Below, one piece after another: positions 24,901 to 27,755 of a DNA stretch of 27,755 nucleotides. Both the position numbers and the translations under genes were made by a program. The number at the start of each line of letters is the position of its first letter. Position 1 is the stretch's first letter. The stretch is from an uncultured Chlorobiaceae bacterium. Its GTDB lineage: Bacteria > Bacteroidota > Chlorobiia > Chlorobiales > Chlorobiaceae. The stretch spans positions 1-27,755 of the forward strand of contig CAIXCO010000246.1 of the NCBI GenBank assembly GCA_903917955.1, written 5' to 3'. The notes beneath the pieces were generated by a model that did not search any database, had not been told where the DNA came from, and worked only from the letters and a program-made list of their open reading frames with translations.

Positions 24901-26715
24901 TGGCCGGGCGTACAACAGGCGGCTACCATCGTTGAAACGCGACCGGACCAAAGCCAGATTCTCCGTTCATTCGTCACCATGACTGCCGGAATAGCAATGC
25001 CAGAGTATGGCGAGTGGGTCTCCTATCTGTCGGCAACACTTCCTTCCTATATGGTTCCGGCATCCATAGTCAGCCTCGCAGCCTTACCGCTCACAGCGGC
25101 GGGCAAAGTAGATCGTCAGGCACTGCTTCAAATTCTTGATGAAACCGAAAGCTCTCCGACTCAAGCCGTAGTTGATACTAACTGTTATGCACTGCGAACA
25201 CCGCCACAGAACACCATTGAAAAAAGGATTTCGCACGTTTGGTCTGAACAGCTCAAGAAACCGCTGCCCGCCCGCGAGGATCATTTCTTTGAACTTGGCG
25301 GCGACAGTCTGAGCGCCATTGCGGTTATCAACCGTCTCGGTCGCGAGTTCGACTGCACGGTCAACAACCTTTACGAGCATCCCGTACTCTCTGATTTCGC
25401 CCTTTTCTGCCATCCCCGTCCTGATCATCTGCGGGAAGTGCTCGGAAGACTCTGCACGCAACACTACAAGACTGAATCAATTCTGCCAGAGGCAGAACAT
25501 GAACGCAAAAATGCCTTGCAGGCGCAGCGGGGACTCTATGAGGAAAGGATGCGCTCCGAACGGAATCATGATCTTCTTCGACGACGTCCCCGCCGTCACA
25601 TACTTCTCACCGGCGCAACCGGTTATCTTGGAAGTTACCTCCTGCATGAGCTGCTTGCCGATAACTCGATTCATGTAACCGTACCGGTGCGCTGCAACAA
25701 AAGCATTGAAGGATGTGCCCGACTCGGAAGGGTGTTCTCAGGATATTTCGGAACCGATGCTGCCCAGGCCATGCTTGACAATCCCCGGCTTACCGTTCTG
25801 TCCAGCGACCTGCGGCATGAGCAGATGCTTCTTTCACAAAGCGATTACGGAAAACTTGCCGAGAGTGTCGATGCCATCTATCACTGTGCGGCCAATGTAA
25901 ACCATATCGGTCACTATCGGGATTTTCTTGCTGACAATGTGTCGGCGACACGACATCTTCTGACGCTGGCGACAAGAGAGAAAACAACCACAACTGATTT
26001 TCATTTTATCTCCACGCTTTCAGTATCAGCCAGCGCATTGCCGGTGGATTTCAAGCTCTTTACGGAGTACGACTCTCCTCCCGAGGTCCCGGATGACAAC
26101 TATTATATCCGAACCAAGCAGGAGGCTGAACGACTGGTTATGGCATACCGCACGGAACTCCAAAACAGCTCAATTTACCGAGTGGGAAACATCTCTTTTG
26201 CCTCGGAGGGCTCGCAGTTGCAGCAGAACATCAAAGATAATGCCTTTTTCCGCCAGCTTGCAGCCTTCTTGCGCCTTGGTGCCGTGCCTGCCAATCTGCC
26301 CGCATCGCTCTGCCATGTCGATCTGGTTGCCCGCTCGATTATTGCGCTCTCTTCCAGAGAAGCACTGACTAATAAAATTCACCATATTGAGACGTCTCGC
26401 CGTGACTCTCTGGCAACTCTTATGCTCTCAGCCAACGGGACGAAAGATAAAATCAGGGCATGCAGCTTCGGAGAATTTCTGAAACGGTTGCGTGACGCAG
26501 TTGACGAACCGGAAATGGAGTCTGCAGTTGCAGAAACCGTTGAGAATTACGCACTTCAATCAGACAGTTCTCTCATGACGCGGCGACAAAGAGTTGTAAT
26601 CGCCTCAGACAGGACGCAGCGTCTGCTTCATCATTTCGGCATCATCTGGCCCGCAATACCAAAGGAAGGAATTGATGCGCTCCTGAACATGGCAATGATG
26701 GTTAACAGCCTATGA
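14161..26715 (+). CDS. Tetramodular nonribosomal peptide synthetase with terminal thioester reductase
   Basis: This 4184-residue enzyme has the order A1-T1-C-A2-T2-C-A3-T3-C-A4-T4-R. ATP-binding P-loops (TSGS/TTGxPKG) start at residues 166, 1217, 2268 and 3324. Carrier-protein serines for phosphopantetheine are Ser547, Ser1599, Ser2651 and Ser3716 (GGxS). Condensation active sites HHxxxDG are at 734-740, 1780-1786 and 2831-2837, each after an RHxxLRT motif. The even spacing of about 1052 residues shows module duplication. No epimerase, methyltransferase or thioesterase domain is seen. The reductase has GATGYLG (3818-3824) and YIRTK (3982-3986). There is no upstream C domain, so module 1 loads the starter. 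No phosphopantetheinyl transferase or MbtH gene lies in the window. The ATG lacks a good ribosome site and may depend on coupling to the gene 6 bases upstream; the A1 fold begins within the first few residues, which supports this start. Confidence 0.97.
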   Translation: MHYQQKIHDCFKLSARRQPSAPAIITDDVLITYAELDAASEKLAIELQTRGIKIEESIGVFTERSADLPAAFLAILKAGGVYVPLAADLPADRLANMAEQAGIRRLIVLDGIEIPPALRESLLSNGSSKLSEVVIRPEELSAGNTGASTVDEKNSRLTTLAAILFTSGSSGTPKGVTLTHAACINMVLGHIDAQGITSKDRILLSSSPVFILGFRSLCIPLISGSAFVPVMRSTIDTPDRLLELMSLHKVSIAFFTPSYLHLLNGAVPKGLRCIMTAGELPNADDAQHYARHVDYWNIYGATEVCGTICMHHVDPDEKGAILSGRPFANTKVYLLDEDGNEVPKGEIGEVHVIGTGVSPGYLKQPELNTEYFVETRYGRAFRSHDLARWNSNDELETLGRSDNAVKISGQTVSLDEIELTLQRHPRVKTAKLVHLKDRIFAFVECQDSREKEAVNWREFLQKRLPSYMIPAHFTVLDNIPLNSAGKADQKALKAIAEELFNNGSIEQGGSTPPMGPLELTIAAVWEELLDFRPIMREQNFFSAGGTSLLAIAVSQRLHLLGYNVPVQMVLSALNVKALAEYIASIEEESDTHLNSDLSVSNSATADQEDFWIASEIGLAPVASHIVRFLRVHGKPYSQVAWQSAWTRLLDRHAALRTAFYEDEKKRIRWKNVSSGELSRHAVLRLDHCCSMEEARSIAAHWRNERVLLTDPPLARAGIVRIDEGNETLFWFVLHHSLVDGISARLIQDDLLALLDGRQLPPAPNGVAMASSAEQHYLNSKRAEHDRRFWMRCFDTLAARGSEAFSEYVRDRQRPSLPGKQGSEPLVEQLDGSTVHTLGLLAKSCGIGLHALLLAILASEIRRRSGLSDIMVGSGITIRPAGGERAVGHFVNLLPVILLKDGDLPFSEHLRNTQSALTETVEHAAYPSGMLYREFRQRHPDLRPRARTSLFDIALTAIPSRTISDPQSELTLEPLSLSGELEHPAAGLDLSFSHEPFSDSGGGLNLLLSWNSDVCSIESARAWLSSFAAWARWLAEEPERIHQPLPPLHPSEMELLQKWEEGKKELRPDQRGHEMFEAIADQYPNRPALISREHSATFRQIDSLANGIAVCLMDHGVVRGTTVGVLASGPENLPATVLAIWKAGGAYLPLAFDIPAARLASIAKDAGAKHLIVLDRLTPPRLLCSEVESIIFPEECSVSGLRPKRNGSTDDIAYIIYTSGTTGTPKGVPVTHSAYINTILGVADRIGLRDSDRIALVSTISFDASLWEIGHGLLNGITLVPISPSLREDPWQMKPYYQELGVTIAFHTPSYLRVSEKIPFEGLRLLLTGGEAPNHQDVSLYADQLAFWNFYGPTEATIVVSGGLMMSDHDPEKPLHVGSPLPNMRISIRRDDGSPVPPCVKGELWLGGMGIAHGYLNQPEQYARHFVDTPEGLFYRSGDYGRWNTEGQVEITGRIDQQIKLNGQRVELGEIEQMLCKHPSVVNAAVLADELQNGVKVLRAFVQPENMASFSQVHLLEFLTLHLSPHMVPASIMPIAVIPLTPSGKVDREVLFNYAKELQKETDRQMPLNPLEKRVADIWADVLCQTVERNDNFFALGGNSLLAVTLAHRVSETLRRPISARTLFASPTLSAFVEKISSLVSISLQETIEQETDLASEGEKEFWIAESAGLDTRNFIIPVHYLINQEVTVDRLQDAWGILVKRHEGLRTFFEDDESGMLRRRLALKIDWTLESSVAYSTVDAIDLIRNRQFSSLSMSAAPLWRAGIVEAEQKKKRFFWLALHHSIGDGQSIGTLFNELAILLDGDVLSPLCPCGMVFASREQAYFASNEARRDGRYWETLLNRVPDSAFEEWPLDMARSSRSAPGSHRFELLLDGRTAESLKTLARIHHSTLHSLILTLLALEAGRRTTRRTIMIGTTASVRESASDFQIIGYGVNMLPLHLNPERHRTFGELLQSTQQSLAEALQHARLPFSNIYRSSWNKRPELRNPLRYPLFDIAVTENPGGRKDGAARFFTSAKRTIGPISYESTCASPGQDMVLIHENLQDGELLLQWHVNAAIYTEQTARLWLESLKGWAHWLAEKPEHAAEPLPDLLPEEERILSSWQQGEIVERPPLRFHELFERIADRPDQADRPAVITPDSRLSYRCLNEEANAIAHALLQQGAARGSVVAVLAGRSSQLPAALLGIWKSGATYLPLSMELPAERMSFMTGDAEVSHLIVLDGIAVPEELDRIVSNPLRPEELSEPFRQQYSKRALSDGQPDDIAYILYTSGSTGKPKGTLIAHDSLVNMVLGAAKVLDFHADDRSLLFASPSFDVSLSDIGVPLASGAAICPVPKHIIESPKRFLDFLQELRITVADITPTYLGLLEGVKLPASLRALVTGGETPSAEDVKRYAPHLNYFNAYGPTENTITSTMGILKVDERRFFTAGRPLPNTSVYICNDEGHTLAPGVTGEIWLGGVGISQGYLNRPELTAASFMESTHGRRYRTGDLGRWHANGTLEIIGRIDDQVKMNGIRIELGEIEYALTSHPAISQAVVLLDEQRGGAKSLWGVVRFKPGEQIPEMEEWKSFLMERLPSHMIPSGVISVPSIPLMVSGKVDRAALLALLNVHPSSTGLTPPQDELEQYIAGIWAELLERSPIHREDNFFALGGHSLLAIAVAHRLEKKLGHEVPARELFAEPTLAGFSERVRELQTEESVDDLLSDLATEGEREFWTAEQAGFETSGFNIPLTLLLHGEVPAAERWKEAWNTIIYRHDALRTGFCEDGTGILRRVVAEHVDTTLEYQFAPSFDEALSRINRRQREPFCMSNPGLWRAGLTGITESSQTIFWFVLHHAVGDGLSLGILIEELSALLRGALLAPLNFHFNRSAAREAAYLGSKTAQLDAQYWQLLLSELVKSSPDALDEWPLDKLRPIARSVSSPGSHCFRTRLDPATANVLRSLAKKNKATLHALMLTLLGLEVRRRTARTRFLLGTAASVRQSDAEMRVIGYFINMLPLACHSPESATIDAALQNMQQHLAEALQHSKYPFARIYRDFRRQRQQAEHPGRYPLFDIAVTENPAFTVTAETNPGFSAASAPPEPDITSYELRRNAPAQDMVLVHEGTGDGGLVITWYVNAALYTKDTALTWFDALIGWMRFFSKNPNQSALPPPLLLPEEEKQLECWQKGPLRTWPVSTFPELFERIASLYPNRPALITENSVQSFEMINKRSDALARAILKLDVHRGETVGVLTERSASLPETVLAVWKAGACYLPLTADLPAERLAFMARDSSLRNIIALDALAVPPQLCSDEINILRPEELLAETVDLPVIDTAITPDDPAYIIYTSGSTGLPKGVVLSHKGVLNLGLGEAEIFALRTDDRVMQISSPSFDLWISDLARTWSASAALVPVRRQEMNDISGMQKLILQRGITIATMSPSYLRLFEQADFPTLRLIMTVGEPPVADDFRYYAARLSYLNGYGPTENTAATSVGRILHDTEQIHAGRPLANTTVYVVNENGKPCPPGVTGEIWVGGSRVAIGYLNRPDLTKAAFVYRNGERLYRTGDLGRWLRTGDLQILGRSDTQVKLHGQRVELGEIEHRLVSWPGVQQAATIVETRPDQSQILRSFVTMTAGIAMPEYGEWVSYLSATLPSYMVPASIVSLAALPLTAAGKVDRQALLQILDETESSPTQAVVDTNCYALRTPPQNTIEKRISHVWSEQLKKPLPAREDHFFELGGDSLSAIAVINRLGREFDCTVNNLYEHPVLSDFALFCHPRPDHLREVLGRLCTQHYKTESILPEAEHERKNALQAQRGLYEERMRSERNHDLLRRRPRRHILLTGATGYLGSYLLHELLADNSIHVTVPVRCNKSIEGCARLGRVFSGYFGTDAAQAMLDNPRLTVLSSDLRHEQMLLSQSDYGKLAESVDAIYHCAANVNHIGHYRDFLADNVSATRHLLTLATREKTTTTDFHFISTLSVSASALPVDFKLFTEYDSPPEVPDDNYYIRTKQEAERLVMAYRTELQNSSIYRVGNISFASEGSQLQQNIKDNAFFRQLAAFLRLGAVPANLPASLCHVDLVARSIIALSSREALTNKIHHIETSRRDSLATLMLSANGTKDKIRACSFGEFLKRLRDAVDEPEMESAVAETVENYALQSDSSLMTRRQRVVIASDRTQRLLHHFGIIWPAIPKEGIDALLNMAMMVNSL
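15976..19080 (+). other. NRPS module 2 (C-A2-T2), predicted Leu
   Basis: Residues about 606-1045 are a condensation domain (HHSLVDG), 1072-1555 an adenylation domain and 1565-1635 a carrier domain (Ser1599). All A motifs are canonical, with FDASLW giving Asp1262. The by-eye pocket code is D-A-W-F-L-G-F-I-V-K, which matches 8 of 10 positions of the Leu signature DAWFLGNVVK as I recall it. The C domain should join the starter acid to this residue. Confidence 0.7.
19081..22260 (+). other. NRPS module 3 (C-A3-T3), predicted basic residue (Arg-like)
   Basis: Residues about 1656-2095 form the condensation domain (HHSIGDG), 2115-2610 the adenylation domain and 2615-2690 the carrier domain (Ser2651). 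The pocket code is D-V-S-D-V-G-A-I-T-K, with acidic Asp2356 at the GrsA-278 position. This matches 8 of 10 positions of the cyanobacterial Arg signature DVADVGAIDK as I recall it. An acidic pocket residue suits a basic side chain; Arg, Lys or Orn are all possible. Confidence 0.6.
22261..25485 (+). other. NRPS module 4 (C-A4-T4), substrate unassigned
   Basis: Residues about 2706-3150 form the condensation domain (HHAVGDG), 3174-3650 the adenylation domain (Asp3369 in SFDLWISD) and 3680-3750 the carrier domain (Ser3716 in FELGGDSL). The pocket code D-L-S-T-M-V-G-A-A-K matches no signature I know; Val at position 301 and Ala at 330/331 suggest an uncommon pocket. The carrier is GGDS-type, unlike GGNS and GGHS in T2 and T3. 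In NRPSs GGDS has been noted upstream of special downstream domains. Confidence 0.65.
25588..26715 (+). other. NRPS terminal thioester reductase (R) domain
   Basis: Residues about 3810-4184 form an extended short-chain-dehydrogenase domain with the NAD(P)H site GATGYLG (3818-3824), a probable catalytic Thr3952 in FISTLS, and YIRTK (Tyr3982, Lys3986). The 30-residue Thr-Tyr distance fits the family. Such domains release the peptide by 2-electron reduction to an aldehyde or 4-electron reduction to an alcohol. It replaces a thioesterase. Confidence 0.9.
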
Positions 26716-27057
26716 ACAGATCTGGCATGACTTCGTTGAGAAAACGAGAATATTCGTGAAACAAAAGAGGAGAATCACAAACTGCTTTGCGAGGCTTGCA
26801 AAAGCAACATCGAAGCTGTCGCCAATTATGTTCACCGGTGAATAATGACCGGTTCAATGCGTATTATCATAAGGGAATCTGAGTTTTTTTCGGTAATTAT
26901 TATACGAACAGCTCTGTCAGAATCGGGTGCCGCAAAGGGATTCGGAATTTCGCGTGTAGCAGAGTTGTCGGGGATTTTTTGTACGAATTTCAATAAAGAT
27001 GGCGTTGACTTCGGCCTAAGTGGTGCGAATTGCCGTCCTAATAACAAGGAGAGAGTA
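26716..27057. other. NRPS-exporter intergenic region with a 12-bp palindrome
   Basis: This 342-base stretch holds no gene that can be supported. It contains a perfect 12-base palindrome TTCACCGGTGAA (26831-26842). The exporter frame is open back to an ATG at 26845, giving 71 extra codons, but their translation has no recognisable transporter sequence. A short frame from GTG at 26756 (about 30 codons, Lys/Arg-rich) has no support. No intrinsic terminator is visible after the NRPS. Confidence 0.55.
27046..27051 (+). promoter_or_regulatory. Shine-Dalgarno site for the TTG start of the exporter gene
   Basis: AAGGAG lies 6 bases before TTG at 27058, an ideal spacing. It supports the TTG over the in-frame ATG at 26845, which has no such site. 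Confidence 0.7.
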
Positions 27058-27755
27058 TTGAATCTGATCCGTCTCCTGAAATTGATCGGTGGTAACCCTT
27101 TACGGAAGCTTCTTGCATTTGCTTCAGCTTCGGCACTGAGCACGACCCTTGTGCTTTCGGTGGTTACCTTCGCTGCCCAGCAAATCGACAAAACCAAAGA
27201 AGAATTCGTTAATGTGCCGCTTGCAGTGCTCTTTCTGCTCTGCCTGGTGACCTATATTGTCTTTGAAAGCCGACTGGTTGAGCGGTTTGCGTCAGATATA
27301 GAAGAAGCCATAGACCTGCTGCGCATGAAGCTGATCGGTCGGCTGCGTCATGCTGATCTCTGGCAACTGGAGCATTTCGGCCAGAGCCGCTTGTTCGCCA
27401 ATATTACCCAGAGCTGCAAGGTCGTTTCATCGAACTCCCAATACCTTGCCCTGACAACCCGTTCGATCATCCAGATCGCGATGATACTCATCTATATCGC
27501 GACGGTTTCCATGATCTCGTGCCTGATGTTAACAGCGCTGCTTTCAGTTGCATCGGCGGCCTACTACCGCCTTGGGCTATCTTTGGAAAAATGCCAGGAA
27601 AGCCTGGCTCAGGATGAGGGAACGCTCTTTGAATGCGTCTCTGATCTGCTCGACGGATTCAAGGAACAGCGGCTCTGCAGCCGCAGAAGCCGGGCTCTGG
27701 GTGAAGAATTCAACAAGCTCTCGCTGCACACGGTGACATCGCGCAGTGAACTGCA
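27058..27755 (+). CDS. ABC exporter, cyclic peptide/siderophore type (SyrD/PvdE-like), 3' end cut by window
   Basis: About 232 codons are visible before the window ends, so only the transmembrane part is present. Hydrophobic stretches are at residues about 18-40, 53-70 and 138-170 (SIIQIAMILIYIATVSMISC). The sequence DLLDGFKEQRLCSRRSRAL (196-214) is like the conserved 'GFKElrLhrrR' segment of SyrD/PvdE-type exporters, in which one chain has a membrane domain then an ATPase domain. It probably exports the NRPS product or an intermediate to the periplasm. The start is TTG, supported by AAGGAG; an in-frame ATG at 26845 is an alternative. The ATPase motifs lie beyond the window. Confidence 0.75.
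   Translation, partial: MNLIRLLKLIGGNPLRKLLAFASASALSTTLVLSVVTFAAQQIDKTKEEFVNVPLAVLFLLCLVTYIVFESRLVERFASDIEEAIDLLRMKLIGRLRHADLWQLEHFGQSRLFANITQSCKVVSSNSQYLALTTRSIIQIAMILIYIATVSMISCLMLTALLSVASAAYYRLGLSLEKCQESLAQDEGTLFECVSDLLDGFKEQRLCSRRSRALGEEFNKLSLHTVTSRSEL

Noticed and set aside
15624..25464. Many minus-strand and alternate-frame open frames of 60-200 codons inside the NRPS
   Set aside because: They shadow a single intact 12.5-kb reading frame with continuous domain content and none has a recognisable fold.
26756..26848. Short Lys/Arg-rich frame from GTG after the NRPS
   Set aside because: About 30 codons, no properly spaced ribosome site, no recognisable motif.
26832..27197. 121-codon minus-strand frame
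   Set aside because: It overlaps the start of the exporter gene antisense and has no supporting features.

Overview
The window looks like chromosomal DNA from a green sulfur bacterium (Chlorobiales, Chlorobium/Pelodictyon type). The reasons are the gene order nifH-nifI1-nifI2-nifD-nifK-nifE-nifN-nifB-[2Fe-2S] ferredoxin, the two PII-like nifI genes between nifH and nifD, a long NifD and a short NifK. The assignment is inference from these traits; no search was run.

Region 1 (84-9361, + strand) is a complete core nitrogen-fixation operon. It encodes the nitrogenase reductase (NifH), the MoFe protein (NifD, NifK), two regulatory PII proteins (NifI1, NifI2), the FeMo-cofactor scaffold (NifE, NifN), the cofactor-core synthase NifB with a fused NifX-like domain, and a thioredoxin-fold [2Fe-2S] ferredoxin. 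A strong intrinsic terminator follows the ferredoxin. Hairpin-forming repeats sit between nifK and nifE and between nifB and the ferredoxin gene.

Region 2 (9403-12549, - strand) has four genes unrelated to nitrogen fixation: a small two-helix membrane protein, a DUF697-type membrane protein, and a two-gene operon of an SPFH/prohibitin-like membrane protein followed by a type-1 periplasmic binding protein with no transporter genes beside it.

Region 3 (12847 to window end, + strand) is a natural-product cluster. A radical SAM protein is followed after 6 bases by a 4184-residue nonribosomal peptide synthetase (A-T-C-A-T-C-A-T-C-A-T-R), then by the 5' part of an ABC exporter of the cyclic-peptide/siderophore type, which is cut by the window edge and was recovered by direct translation from a TTG start. 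The loading A domain lacks the aspartate that holds an amino acid's amino group, so it probably loads a non-amino carboxylic acid. The next two modules read like Leu and a basic residue (Arg-like), the last is unassigned, and a terminal reductase should release the chain as an aldehyde or alcohol. The best inference for the product is an N-acylated tripeptide aldehyde or alcohol, possibly modified by the radical SAM enzyme. This cluster is the most novel part of the window.
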